Positions 29,201 through 38,582 of a DNA stretch of 64,000 nt are shown here, in pieces. The stretch lies in NCBI GenBank assembly GCA_963775185.1, contig CAVZIE010000032.1, forward strand, positions 310,001 through 374,000, written 5' to 3'. How positions within the stretch are numbered: the stretch's first letter is position 1; each line of letters begins with the position of its first letter. This DNA is from JAPSGB01 sp963775185 (GTDB lineage Bacteria; Myxococcota_A; Polyangia; Polyangiales; Polyangiaceae). Made by a program: the position numbers and the translations under genes. Under the pieces are notes generated by a model, which worked only from the letters and a program-made list of their open reading frames with translations, was not told the origin of the DNA and searched no databases.

Positions 29201-30757
29201 TCACGCGACGCGCTCGAGTTGTCCGGCGCAGGCGTCGAGCGCCGGCGCGACGACCTCGCGCAGCGTCTCGTTGCGGATCGCCGCCGACCGCGCGGCGTCG
29301 ATCACGCCGTGGGCGCGTCGATCGACGCGCGAAGCGGCGACCGCGGGCACGGCGACGAGCGCGCGCGCGAGCTCGTCGCGCAGCGCCGGCAGCACGCCGG
29401 CGTCCAGCCCGGCGAGCCAGCGCACGCTTCGCCAGGCGAGCAGCGCGTGCTCGCGCTCGTCGAGGGCGATGCGATCGAGCGCCCGGCGCACCACCGGATC
29501 GACGGCGTCCGCAGCGGCTTCCGCGGCTTCAAGCGCGGCGACGGTCTCGCCCACGCAGCCTTCGTGGAAGAGCACGCGGGCGAGGGCGACCGGCTCCACG
29601 GCGCCGAGCGCGTTCGCGACGTCGAGGCGGCCGGGACCGACGGGCTCGCCGGCGTACGCGCTGGCCATGGCGAAGCACACGCCGGCGTGGCGGATCTCGT
29701 CGAGGCTCGCCTGCTGCGAAGCGACCACGAGCTCCGGCGGCGCGCCGAGCGCCAGCAGCTCGATCGTGAAGCGCGCGAACGCCGCGACGCTCGCGTGCTC
29801 GAGCTGACCGGCGCGGGTCCACCATGCCGCGAGCTCGCGCCGCAGCGCGGGATCGAGATCCAGGGACGGCGCCGGCGCGGCGTCGCTCCAGTCGTCGCGC
29901 GGCGCGACGGCGGCGACGCGTGCGCTGCCTTCGACGAGGAAGGGACGGCCGACCGCGCACATCGTCTGCGCGCACTCGCGATGGCCCGAGCTGCCGACGA
30001 TGCACATCATCCCGGCGCCGCAATCCGCGTCCTCGAAGCATAGATCGGCCGGCGTGGTGCAGGTGTACGTCGTCTGCTGGCAGCCCTGGGACGCGTCGTA
30101 GTCCGCACAGAGTTGATCGGTGCCGCAGTCGGCGTCGGTCGTGCATGTGGCGCTCACGCACTTGCCTACGGGATCACCGCACTCGCAGATCTGGCCAGTG
30201 CTGCAATCGGAGTCGAGGATGCAGCCGTAGTAGCAGCTGCACGTGGCCATGCCGCCGAACAGCTCGCAGTAGCCGTTCGGCGACGCGGTGCAGTCGCTGT
30301 CGGTCGTGCACGGAGCGCCGCCGTCGACCGGGCTGGCACACGTGTAGCCCGCGCGCGGCAACGTGGACGGACACCCGACCGCCAGGTTGCGGTGCTTGCG
30401 CCCGCCCGCGCACTTCACGTAGCCGGAGCCGGGGACGAGCGGCGTCGGGTTCGCGCAGTCCGGTCCCGCCGTTCCCGCGCTGCCCGCCGTTCCCGCGCTG
30501 CCCGCCGTTCCCGCGCTGCCCGCCGTTCCCGCGCTGCCGGACGTTCCCGCGCTGCCGGACGTTCCCGCGCTGCCGGACGTCCCCGCGCTGCCGGACGTTC
30601 CCGCGCTGCCGGACGTCCCCGCGCTGCCGTCCGGGAGCACGCCGCCGGTTCCGCCCGCGCCGCCTGTCGCGGTCTCGCCGCCGCACGCGAGCGGTAGCGC
30701 GCCGAGCGAAGCCAGGAGCCAGAACCGCAACTCGACCGGGGTAAAGCGTCGCCTCAT
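29201..30757 (-). CDS. Cys-rich lipoprotein with C-terminal ferritin-like diiron domain
   Basis: 518 aa. Lipoprotein signal ending LPLAC. Residues about 40-100 are a Ser/Gly/Ala/Thr linker built from nine 18-bp repeats. A Cys-rich region (about 110-275) has DxDC motifs (TDSDCTASPNGYC, DADCGTDQLC) as in myxobacterial surface proteins. The C-terminal about 200 residues are a ferritin-like four-helix bundle with two E...ExxH sets: EHASVAAF, DEIRHAG, CVGETVAAL and DEREHALLAW. Probably an outer-membrane-attached diiron protein (oxidase or iron/oxygen sensor). Followed by the B12 photoreceptor-like gene. Confidence 0.85.
   Translation of the reverse strand: MRRRFTPVELRFWLLASLGALPLACGGETATGGAGGTGGVLPDGSAGTSGSAGTSGSAGTSGSAGTSGSAGTSGSAGTAGSAGTAGSAGTAGSAGTAGPDCANPTPLVPGSGYVKCAGGRKHRNLAVGCPSTLPRAGYTCASPVDGGAPCTTDSDCTASPNGYCELFGGMATCSCYYGCILDSDCSTGQICECGDPVGKCVSATCTTDADCGTDQLCADYDASQGCQQTTYTCTTPADLCFEDADCGAGMMCIVGSSGHRECAQTMCAVGRPFLVEGSARVAAVAPRDDWSDAAPAPSLDLDPALRRELAAWWTRAGQLEHASVAAFARFTIELLALGAPPELVVASQQASLDEIRHAGVCFAMASAYAGEPVGPGRLDVANALGAVEPVALARVLFHEGCVGETVAALEAAEAAADAVDPVVRRALDRIALDEREHALLAWRSVRWLAGLDAGVLPALRDELARALVAVPAVAASRVDRRAHGVIDAARSAAIRNETLREVVAPALDACAGQLERVA
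30471..30632 (-). repeat. Nine 18-bp in-frame repeats
   Basis: Units begin GTTCCCGCGCTGCC and end CGCC, GGAC or GTCC; they start every 18 bp from 30471. They encode the SAG(T)(S/A)G linker of the ferritin-like lipoprotein and could change in copy number without breaking the frame. Confidence 0.9.
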
Positions 30758-30794
30758 CGTCCTATCCTACGCGAAGTGCGACCCCGGCGGGCGA

Positions 30795-30820
30795 GCGGGA
30801 TTCCGCGCCGGACCGGCATC
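30795..30820 (-). repeat. Dispersed intergenic element, copy
   Basis: GCGGGATTCCGCGCCGGACC followed by GGCATC, between divergent genes. Confidence 0.9.
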
Positions 30821-30870
30821 TCCTTCCGGCCGCCCTGTCACGATCCCCGGCGTCGCAGCGATGGACGGGC

Positions 30871-31711
30871 ATGCGACATCGGATTCTGGCTGCTGGCCGC
30901 GGCGGTGCTCGCGGTGGCGGCACCCGTGGCGGCCGCGCCGTGGAGCGCCGCGGCGCCGCGCGCGGCCGAGGACGTGCGGGCCGGCAAGCCGCTGGTCGTG
31001 CGCGTCGTGGTGGCCCTGTGCGACAACCGGCAGATCGACTGCGGAAGCCGGGCGGCCGGCGCGCCGGGCAACCTGAAGACGAACCTGTACTGGGGCGCGA
31101 TCTTCGGCTCGCGGCGCTTCCTCGAGCGCAAGCACAGCGGTTGGGAGCGCGTGGACGTCGAGGGCGCCCAGGGCGACGTGCTCGAGCGCGTCGTGTTCCG
31201 CCGCTGGGCGGCCGGCGCGCGTTGGGGGCTGGCGAAGGGCAAGCGCGTGGAGGAGCTGGCCGTACTCGACGCCGTGCACGGCGCGCGCATCGACGACGCG
31301 GTGGCGGGATTCTGGTCCACCGCGACGAGCGGCGCGAGCGTGCGTTTCCGCGACGGCACCCGCGAGCGCACGGTCGGCGTCCACGTCGTCGGCTACGACG
31401 GGCACAACCGTCTAATGGACGGCACGCGGCTGCCGGCAGGCGTGACGAACGCGCCGCACGCGATCCCGTCGTTCGTGCTCGCGTGCTACTCGGAGAGCTG
31501 GTTCACGCCGTCGCTCGGCGCCGCCGGATCGCGTCCGATCGTGATGACACGCGCGCTGATGGCGCCGGAGGGCTACGTCCTCGACGCCGTGCTGCGCGGC
31601 CTCGGCGACAACGACACGGAACACGCGATCCGCGCCCGCGCCGTCGAGGCCTACGCCAAGTGGCAGCGCATGAGTGTGAACGAGGCCGGCCGCATCTTCG
31701 CCCCACGCTGA
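30871..31711 (+). CDS. Secreted protein with putative His/Cys caspase-like centre
   Basis: About 279 aa if ATG 30871 (MRHRI) continues, after one inserted base near 30885, into the signal WLLAAAVLAVAAPVAAA; otherwise the frame has no good start. Conserved-looking blocks are VALCDNRQIDC, TNLYWGAIFGSRRFL, VGYDGHNRLMD and FVLACYSESWF. A Gly-flanked His followed about 40 residues later by a Cys in a hydrophobic strand is the dyad layout of clan CD (caspase-like) peptidases, and I recall uncharacterised bacterial families with the ALCDN...NLYWG pattern. Assignment to a protease is inference. Confidence 0.7.
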
Positions 31712-31748
31712 CGCCGCGCGTCGATTCGCGACGCGGACGGGGGCCGGC

Positions 31749-31773
31749 CGCGGGATTCCGCGCCGGACCGGCA
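31749..31773 (-). repeat. Dispersed intergenic element, copy
   Basis: CGCGGGATTCCGCGCCGGAC followed by CGGCA, in the gap between two rightward genes. Confidence 0.9.
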
Positions 31774-31829
31774 AATCAGGCATCAAACCTGGGCACCGGA
31801 AACGGGGCGGATCGGGTTACACTCGGTCC

Positions 31830-34800
31830 GTGCGGAAGGGCAGCGTGGCAGGCGTGCTCGCGCTCGCCGTGGTGGCGGGTTGTGCGGACACGGGCGTCGA
31901 GCGCGCCGCGATCCATCGCGCGCCGCTGGGCGAGGCGGTGTTCCAGGCGCTGTGCGATCGCGTCGGGGCGCAGTCGCTGGCGGAGGACGCGGAGGGGCTC
32001 TCGTTCCGGCCGGTGTGTCATCCGGATGCGAGCGGGCACTACGGCGACACGGTGGACCGCTCGAAGCTGCCGCCGGTGAGCGGGCAGGCGGCGCTGGTGC
32101 GCGAGATCGCCGTCGCCAAGGTGGAGGCGATGGCGCGGCATCGCGACGCGATCATCGCGGCGGTGGAGAAGACGCTGCCCGACGCGATGCGCGACCCGTT
32201 CCAGGCGCTGACGAAGCGTATGATCCCGCTCTACACGGACGGCACGGTGCCAGATGCGACGCGCGCGCTGGCGGCGATCCTCGCGCGGCTCGGGGACGAT
32301 CCCGACGCGCCGCCGGGCACGGCGCGGCTACTGGCGGAGAAGGGCTACTCGCCGTACGCGAGCGCCACGGGCTTGCCGCGCGCGTTCTCGGCGTACCCGC
32401 GATCGGTGGATCTGACGCAGAAGGCCCTGGCGCTGGTCGCGCCGTACTCCGATCCGGCGGACACCACTTCGGCGCCGGGTCCGGCCCACGCCGCGCTCGC
32501 CAAGCTGCTCGAGGCGGCGGGGCACACGCTGGCGTCGCACCACGCCACGCCGCTCGGTCCGGCGGTGATCGAGATCGCGCCGGGCGTCATCGAGCGCCCG
32601 CGCTCCACCAGCGAGCTCTTGTACGCGCTGCAGAGCACGGAGGATCCGGCGCTCGCTTCCGGGGGACCGCCGATCTTGTTGGTCCGGCGCGATGAACGCG
32701 GGTTGGCGCTGCCCACGACGATCGTGGACGCGGATCATGACGGCTACGCGGACGCGGCGGTGACCGGCTTTCCGGACCTGCCGTCGCCGTTCCCGGCCCT
32801 GTCCATGCCCGACGGCAAGCGCGACGCGCTCGGGCGCGTCGACATCTGGCAGTACATCGACGCCGATCGCACGCTCGGCGCCGATACGCTGCGCCGCGTG
32901 GGTGCGTTGGCCGCGCCGGGCGACGCGTCCAATCCGTCGGACTTGCTCGCGCTCGTGCTGGGAGCGGAGCCGTTGCTCGGCGATCGGGTGGACGCGAGCA
33001 AGCACTACGATGACGGCGCCACGGTGTCGTTCAAGGGCTTCGACACGAGCACGAGCCCGGTCTTCGAGTTGGTGAACGCGCTGGCGATGCTGCTGCGCGA
33101 TCCGCGCGTGCTCGATCTACTTCAATACTCGGTGAAGCTCGGCGGGAAGGCGCCGGACGCGCTGGCGCGCGTGGTCGCCGCGGCGAACGAGGTCGCGGAT
33201 CTGAAGGCGAACAAGTATCCGGACCTGCACCTGCCCGACGGCGCCACGTTCTGGGACGACATGCAGGAGCTGTTCGGCGAGATCGCGCACGAGCCCGGCT
33301 TGATGGAGGATCTGATCCGCAGCCAGCTCGACCCGGACTCCGATCTGGCCACCGAGGTGTACCCGAAGTTCCTGACGTTCAAGGACGCGTTCACCTACGA
33401 CCCGGCGGATGTGAACGGCCCGCCCTTGAACCTGACGGTGCTCGACGCCCAGGGCAAGCCGACCCACGCCGATCCCCAGACGCCGGTGGATCGCAGCAAG
33501 GCCGAGGTCGGGGAAAACCGCAGCATCCTGCACCGGATGATGTTCATGACCCACGAGACCATGGGCGTGACCCTCTGCAACAAGGAAAGCGCCGTGGTGC
33601 ACGCGAAGGACGTGCCCGGGGCGGGGGACACGGACTATCCCGATGGCATCAACGTGATTGGCCCGCTGCACGCGTGCCAGGTCACGCGCATCGATGACGC
33701 CGGCGCGTTGTTCGTCGCCGCCACCGCGGGCATGGCGGAGATCGAGATCCGCGATCCGGCGCTGGCCAACGCCGCCAGCGATCACGTGCAGGAGGTGTCC
33801 ACCGGGGTCACGGGCATGACGTTGCACCCGACGGCGGGCGCGCTGGTGCGCTTCAACAGCGTGGAGTTCGTGGACTTCGGCGACCCGACGTCGCCGTCGT
33901 TTCCGCCGCCGCCGGAGCCGACGCTGTCGTACTTGAAGGATCTGCTCGACGTGCCGGCGACCACGCGCTGCCCGCTGACGCCCGTCAAGGACCCCTTCGA
34001 CGGTACGATGGTGCCGACGCGCACCTGCGCGAAGCGCGCGGACACGTTCTGGGGGCGCTGGGGCACCACCGCCATGGCGCTCGATCACTTCGACTTCTTC
34101 CGCGCCGGGCGACCGCTGGCGCGGGCGTTCGCGCGTCACGGCCGGCCGGACTTGCTGGCCAAGCTGTTCGACACGCTGCGCCGGCACTGGCCCGGCGACG
34201 AGGCCGACGCCGACGAGTGCCCGCCCGGCGCGAAGCAGGGCGACGCGGACTTTTGCTCGAAGGCCGGCCTGGTCCGCTACGAGCCGTTCCTGGCCGACGT
34301 GTTCGCGACCGACCTGTTGCCGGCGCTCCGCAATCTGTCGGTCGCCGCCGACGGGCTGACGATCGCGTCGCACGTCGACGGCGGACCGGTGGACGGCCCT
34401 CGTGTCGTCGGCGAGCTGCTCGCCGGCGCGCTCGATCCCGCCGCCGCGAAGGCGCGCGGCGTGACGGACGCCGTGGGCCACGCCGGAGCGACGCGCGGTG
34501 ACGGCACGCCGGTGGCGCAGACCACGCCGGTGCGCCTGGTGTTCGACGCGCTCGATCAGTTCGACGCGCGCTTCGCGGCGCAGCCCGACAAGAAGGCGCT
34601 GTGGGACCGCGGCCGGAAAGCGCTGGTCGATCAGCTCTTCGCCACCGAGGGCAGCGGCGCGAACGCCCACTGGAAGTACCCGGGGACGTCGATCTCGTCG
34701 ATCAAGCTCGCGCAGCTGCTGGGCGAGCAGATCGCGGCGCACTGCCCGGCGTACTGGCAGCAACCGGTGGACACGAACGCGAAGTGCGCCTGGGTCGACA

Positions 34801-35372
34801 CGCAGCTGATGGCGGACGTGAAGGACGCCCTGGGCGGTCCGCTCGTGGCTTCCCTGGTCGATTTGGTGGACGCGTTCACTGCCGACGCGGACGCGCGGGT
34901 CGAGCTCGAGAAGTTCACGGCCTACCTGCTCGACGGCTCGAACCCGGACGCGTTCGCGGCGCTCGTGTCCACGCTCGTGGACGCGCCGATGGCGCTGAAC
35001 GACGACGCCGTGGGGCAGCCGCTGATGCGCGCGCTCGCGCCGGCGCTCGAGCCCGGCACGCCGGATCAACCCGCCGCCTACGATGCGCTGCTGCGCCTGC
35101 TCACGCGCACGACCTCCGACCAAATCGATCCCGATCGCGTGATGAACCAGGTGCTCGCCAACCTGTACACGCCGATGGGGCCGGGCGAGCCCGCGCCGGT
35201 GCAGGTGTTCGCCGACGCGGTCGGCGACATCCAGCGCTACGACTCGTCCCAGGCGTCCGTGCTCGCGCCCGGCGACGTGCCCGTCGCGTCGAACGGCATC
35301 CACCACTTCCTGACCGACAAGACCACCGGTCTGGAGCAGCTGTACACGATTCTCCATGAGCTCCAGAAGTAG
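31830..35372 (+). CDS. Very large lipoprotein, unknown function
   Basis: 1180 aa from GTG 31830. Lipoprotein signal VRKGSVAGVLALAVVAGC. Mostly helical with many DAL/LLA segments; one Asp-rich loop VDADHDGYADAAVTGF resembles a Ca-binding EF-hand or thrombospondin-3 loop. Several Cys pairs (VTLCNKESA, LHACQVT, TRCPLTP, RTCAKRAD) suggest an exported, disulfide-bonded protein. No enzymatic motif recognised. Long uninterrupted frame, in contrast to many neighbours. The last 17 bp overlap the next gene, another lipoprotein, so they form an operon. Confidence 0.85.
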   Translation: MRKGSVAGVLALAVVAGCADTGVERAAIHRAPLGEAVFQALCDRVGAQSLAEDAEGLSFRPVCHPDASGHYGDTVDRSKLPPVSGQAALVREIAVAKVEAMARHRDAIIAAVEKTLPDAMRDPFQALTKRMIPLYTDGTVPDATRALAAILARLGDDPDAPPGTARLLAEKGYSPYASATGLPRAFSAYPRSVDLTQKALALVAPYSDPADTTSAPGPAHAALAKLLEAAGHTLASHHATPLGPAVIEIAPGVIERPRSTSELLYALQSTEDPALASGGPPILLVRRDERGLALPTTIVDADHDGYADAAVTGFPDLPSPFPALSMPDGKRDALGRVDIWQYIDADRTLGADTLRRVGALAAPGDASNPSDLLALVLGAEPLLGDRVDASKHYDDGATVSFKGFDTSTSPVFELVNALAMLLRDPRVLDLLQYSVKLGGKAPDALARVVAAANEVADLKANKYPDLHLPDGATFWDDMQELFGEIAHEPGLMEDLIRSQLDPDSDLATEVYPKFLTFKDAFTYDPADVNGPPLNLTVLDAQGKPTHADPQTPVDRSKAEVGENRSILHRMMFMTHETMGVTLCNKESAVVHAKDVPGAGDTDYPDGINVIGPLHACQVTRIDDAGALFVAATAGMAEIEIRDPALANAASDHVQEVSTGVTGMTLHPTAGALVRFNSVEFVDFGDPTSPSFPPPPEPTLSYLKDLLDVPATTRCPLTPVKDPFDGTMVPTRTCAKRADTFWGRWGTTAMALDHFDFFRAGRPLARAFARHGRPDLLAKLFDTLRRHWPGDEADADECPPGAKQGDADFCSKAGLVRYEPFLADVFATDLLPALRNLSVAADGLTIASHVDGGPVDGPRVVGELLAGALDPAAAKARGVTDAVGHAGATRGDGTPVAQTTPVRLVFDALDQFDARFAAQPDKKALWDRGRKALVDQLFATEGSGANAHWKYPGTSISSIKLAQLLGEQIAAHCPAYWQQPVDTNAKCAWVDTQLMADVKDALGGPLVASLVDLVDAFTADADARVELEKFTAYLLDGSNPDAFAALVSTLVDAPMALNDDAVGQPLMRALAPALEPGTPDQPAAYDALLRLLTRTTSDQIDPDRVMNQVLANLYTPMGPGEPAPVQVFADAVGDIQRYDSSQASVLAPGDVPVASNGIHHFLTDKTTGLEQLYTILHELQK

Positions 35373-36457
35373 CCACACCGTCTTCGCCCTGGCGCTGCTC
35401 GTCGCGGGCTGCGGCTCCGGCGCCGCGGGCTTCGTGCAAGCGTCCGGGGGCGACGGTGGCACGCCGTTCCTCGATGCGGGCTGGGACGCGCCGGTCGCGC
35501 CGTTGCCGGACGTGGACGCGGGCGCCGACGCGAGCGCGCCTGCCTGCACGCTGAACGTCCCCGCCGATCAGCCGACGATCAAGGCGGCGGTGGACGCCGC
35601 GCAGGACGGCGACGTGATCTGCGTCGCCGCCGGGGACTACGACGACGCGATCTTCCTCGGCGCGGGGCGCAGTTTGACGCTGCGCGGCGAAGCGGGGGCG
35701 AAGTGGGGCGGGCAGGTCGTCGCGACGAAGGCGCCGGGCGCGGGCAAGACGCTGGTGATCGAAGGCTTCACGCTCGGCTGCGCGACGGAGAACCTGCGCT
35801 TCAGCGCGCCGGATGGACGCATCGAGATCCGTCACGTCGTGTTCGACAACAGCTGCGGCGTCGGGCTCGACGTCTCGAACTTCGGACAGCCCGGCGCGCC
35901 GACGTTCCTGCTCGAGAAGAACGACGTCCGCGCGGGCACGCTCGCGTTCGACGAGTCGGATCCGGGCGATGGATCGAGTGCGCGGGTCGTGGTCAAGAAC
36001 AGTCTGTTCACCGGCGGCGCGAACATCACGCTGGCCACCGACTCCGCGTGGATCAGCTATGCGGTCGCGGGGAACACCTTCGATCTCGATCCGGGCAACG
36101 CACTGCTGCTCATGGGCTTCGGCGCCGAGGGCGGCAAGGGCTCACTGATCTCGAACAACATCCTCCACGGCGGTACGGACGCCGTCGCGTGCAACAGCTG
36201 CAGCGCGCTCGGGCTCGAGCACAACGTCGTCTGGACCGGCAACGACCGGGAGACGTTCAAGCTGCCGCCGACGAACCTCGCCGCCGATCCGCTGTTCGCG
36301 AGCGCGACGGACCGGCACCTGATCGGCTGGTCGCCGGCGATCTCGTTCGGCACGCGCGCCGGCGCGAGCGACGCGGATTCTCGATCTGCCCGACGACATC
36401 GACGGCAGCCCGCGCCCGACGAACGTCATCGACGTCGGCGCGTACGAGTACCGCTGA
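35356..36457 (+). CDS. Right-handed beta-helix lipoprotein (one frameshift)
   Basis: About 366 aa. Lipobox LVAGC. After an Asp/Ala linker, VPADQPTIKAAVDAAQDGDVICVAAGDY opens a parallel beta-helix (pectate-lyase-like fold) with repeated short strands (LEKNDVRAGTL, VVKNSLFTGGANITL, ISNNILHGG, LEHNVVWTGN). One base removed near 36377 gives the family-typical end ILDLPDDIDGSPRP...VDVGAYEYR. Likely polysaccharide-binding or cell-surface. The stop codon directly abuts that of the convergent Uma2 gene with no gap. Confidence 0.85.
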
Positions 36458-37306
36458 TCACGTGCGGCGCAGCCGCTCGAGCTCCGTTTCCAGCTCGGCC
36501 ACGCGTCGTTCGGCCGCGTCCGCACGGCGCGCTTCCTCTTCCGCACGGCGCGCTTCCTCTTCCGCACGGCGCGCTTCCTCTTCCGCACGGCGCGCTTCCT
36601 CTTCCGCACGGCGCTCGGCTTCCGCCACCCGGTCCAGCGCACCGGCCAACAGCGACTCCGCCCGCGCGGCCAGCTCTTCGAGCTCCGGTACGACCGCCGT
36701 TCCCATATACAGCCGGAGACGCTCGCCCTCCAGCGCCAGATCCAGTCCGAGCACGCGGGACGGCCAGCGTCCGCCTTGTGGAACGATGCGGTCGTACACG
36801 CGGGCGTCCGACGAAGGCAGCGTGTAGCCGACGAGATGATTGTTGCGGCGGTCGTAGATGAAGTACTCGAGGATGCCGAGACGCGCGTAGAGCTCGACGT
36901 TCCGCTCCATGTCCTTGCGGTCATCGCCGCGATAGAGCACCTCGATCGCGAGGTCGAGCCCCTTGCCTTCGACGCTGGTGACCCACCTGTCTCGCTCGTG
37001 CGCCTCGACGTCGAGCACAGCGAACAGGTCCGGCGCGAACAGGCGCTCGCCCGGGTAGTAGACGGGCAGGTTCGACGACAGGTACACGCGTCGCCCGACG
37101 CGCTTGAAGAACGCGTCGAGCGCGCCGAGCGGCCCGTCCTTGGCCTTGCGGTGCCGATCGCCCTCCGGAGGCAGCGCCGACTCGATCTCCGACGGCAGCG
37201 CGTCCACCCACTGCCGGCGCTCGTCCTCGCTGAGCTCCGCCCACACCTCTTCCGAAGGCGCGCGCGGGTCGTCGGGATCGACGTCGATGGCGTGGCGAGT
37301 CGTCAT
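36458..37306 (-). CDS. Uma2-family PD-(D/E)xK nuclease-like protein with coiled-coil tail
   Basis: 282 aa. The central domain (FAPDLFAVLDV ... LAIEVLYRGDDRKD ... YARLGILEYFIYD) matches Uma2/DUF820: the acidic residue of PDL, the Glu of IEV and the following Arg/Asp lie where PD-(D/E)xK nucleases hold metal. The last about 70 residues are a charged coiled coil with a heptad-length motif EEARRAE repeated at least four times. Uma2 proteins are abundant in cyanobacteria and myxobacteria; their biological role is poorly known. Confidence 0.85.
   Translation of the reverse strand: MTTRHAIDVDPDDPRAPSEEVWAELSEDERRQWVDALPSEIESALPPEGDRHRKAKDGPLGALDAFFKRVGRRVYLSSNLPVYYPGERLFAPDLFAVLDVEAHERDRWVTSVEGKGLDLAIEVLYRGDDRKDMERNVELYARLGILEYFIYDRRNNHLVGYTLPSSDARVYDRIVPQGGRWPSRVLGLDLALEGERLRLYMGTAVVPELEELAARAESLLAGALDRVAEAERRAEEEARRAEEEARRAEEEARRAEEEARRADAAERRVAELETELERLRRT
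36520..36613 (-). repeat. 21-bp in-frame repeats coding a heptad coiled coil
   Basis: Unit CCGCACGGCGCGCTTCCTCT plus T recurs at 36520, 36541, 36562 and 36583, with a partial unit at 36604. One unit equals seven residues, i.e. one heptad. Confidence 0.9.
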
Positions 37307-37333
37307 GCTCGCTGGAAATGTAGCATGCCGCCA

Positions 37334-37365
37334 CGCGGGATACCGCGCCGGCGCGGTATCCCGCG
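37334..37365. repeat. 32-bp perfect palindrome, variant of the dispersed element
   Basis: CGCGGGATACCGCGCC meets its exact reverse complement. It preserves the GCGG....CCGC half of the element but lacks the CCGGTCCGG core. It lies between the start of the Uma2 gene and the end of the next leftward gene. Confidence 0.85.
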
Positions 37366-37370
37366 GTCCG

Positions 37371-38498
37371 TCAGAACGTCATGCCGCGGACGTCGGCGCA
37401 GGTCGTGGTGTCCGGCACGCGGATGCTCACGAGCTTGCTCGTGCCCACGGGCTGGAAGACGGGCAGGTTGTTGTCGAGAAAGGTGGTCTGGGTGTCGTTG
37501 CAGTCGGCGCCGCCCTGTACGTGGCACCAGACGTTGTGCGATTCGATCTTGAGGCCCGCCGTGTTGACCTTGCCGTCGAGTCGATCGCAGCTCGTGCCCA
37601 CGCCGGAAAGGCCGGTGACAACGCGCGAGACGACGGCGAGCTTGTCCGCGTGCTGCGTCGCGATCACGTTGAGCTGCGGATTCGAGTAGTTCGCGCTCTG
37701 GCCTGCGACTGGTCCGGTGCGCGGGATCACGGTGATGCCGGGCTTGCCGTCGCCGTCCTGGTCGTCCAGGTACTGCTGGATACCGGCCAAGTCCGGCCAG
37801 GCCGTGCTGTCGGGCAGGTTCTTGATGCCCATGGTGAGCCCCACCGGCGCGATCGTGAACGTGTCGCCCGGGTGGATGCCCGGCGGGCTCGCCGGCGTGA
37901 TGGTCGAGATCATCGTCGCCGACGGCAGACCGCCGTTGTCGAACACCGCGGTCGGGAAGTCGACGCCGGTCCACGCGTTCAGGATGGTCTTGAACGGCGG
38001 AAGCACGGTCATGCAGCTGGTGCCGGTGTCGGCCGCCTTGAAGTTCGCGAGGTCCATCACCCGCTTGCTGATCAGCCACTGCTTCAGCTTGCCGGAGCCC
38101 TGCGCGATGGTCGCGCTCTTCCACTGCACATCGATCTCGATGTAGGTGGCCCAGGTGCCGGTGAGGTCGCAGCCCGCGCCGGCGCCGGCGGAGCCGCCGC
38201 TGCCCGACGTGCCGCCGCTGCCCGACGTGCCGCCGCTGCCCGACGTGCCGCCGCTGCCCGCGCCCGCGCTGCCGCCGGTCGCCATGCCCGCGCCGCCGCC
38301 GGTCGCCATGCCCGCGCCGCCGCCGGTGCCCGAGCCGGCAGTGCCCGCGGTGCCGCCGGATCCGCCCGTCGCGCCGGTGCCGCCCGTCGCGCCGCTCCCG
38401 CTCGAGCCGCCGCTGCCGTCGCTCGAGCCGCCACCACACGCCGCAAGCGCGAAGCCGGCCGCGACTGGAACCCACAAGTATCGTCCCGGATCGATCAT
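37371..38498 (-). CDS. Lipoprotein with Gly/Ser linker, unknown function
   Basis: 375 aa. Lipobox ALAAC followed by an 85-residue Gly/Ser/Thr/Ala linker with repeated GGTSGS and GGAGMAT units. The folded part (from CDLTGTWATYIEIDVQWKS) begins like the 'GTW' opening of secreted beta-barrel domains; it contains LDDQDGDGKPGITVIP, a Ca-binding-like Asp loop, and C-terminal Cys residues (CDRL, WCHV, DCND, TCAD) that probably pair. No enzymatic motif recognised. Typical of myxobacterial surface lipoproteins. Confidence 0.75.
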   Translation of the reverse strand: MIDPGRYLWVPVAAGFALAACGGGSSDGSGGSSGSGATGGTGATGGSGGTAGTAGSGTGGGAGMATGGGAGMATGGSAGAGSGGTSGSGGTSGSGGTSGSGGSAGAGAGCDLTGTWATYIEIDVQWKSATIAQGSGKLKQWLISKRVMDLANFKAADTGTSCMTVLPPFKTILNAWTGVDFPTAVFDNGGLPSATMISTITPASPPGIHPGDTFTIAPVGLTMGIKNLPDSTAWPDLAGIQQYLDDQDGDGKPGITVIPRTGPVAGQSANYSNPQLNVIATQHADKLAVVSRVVTGLSGVGTSCDRLDGKVNTAGLKIESHNVWCHVQGGADCNDTQTTFLDNNLPVFQPVGTSKLVSIRVPDTTTCADVRGMTF

Positions 38499-38582
38499 CG
38501 AGCGCCCTCCTGATTGACGACGATCAGGTTACCAGAAAAGGGCGCCAAGTTGAACGGGCAGCCGGCCCGCGGTGGAAATCCG

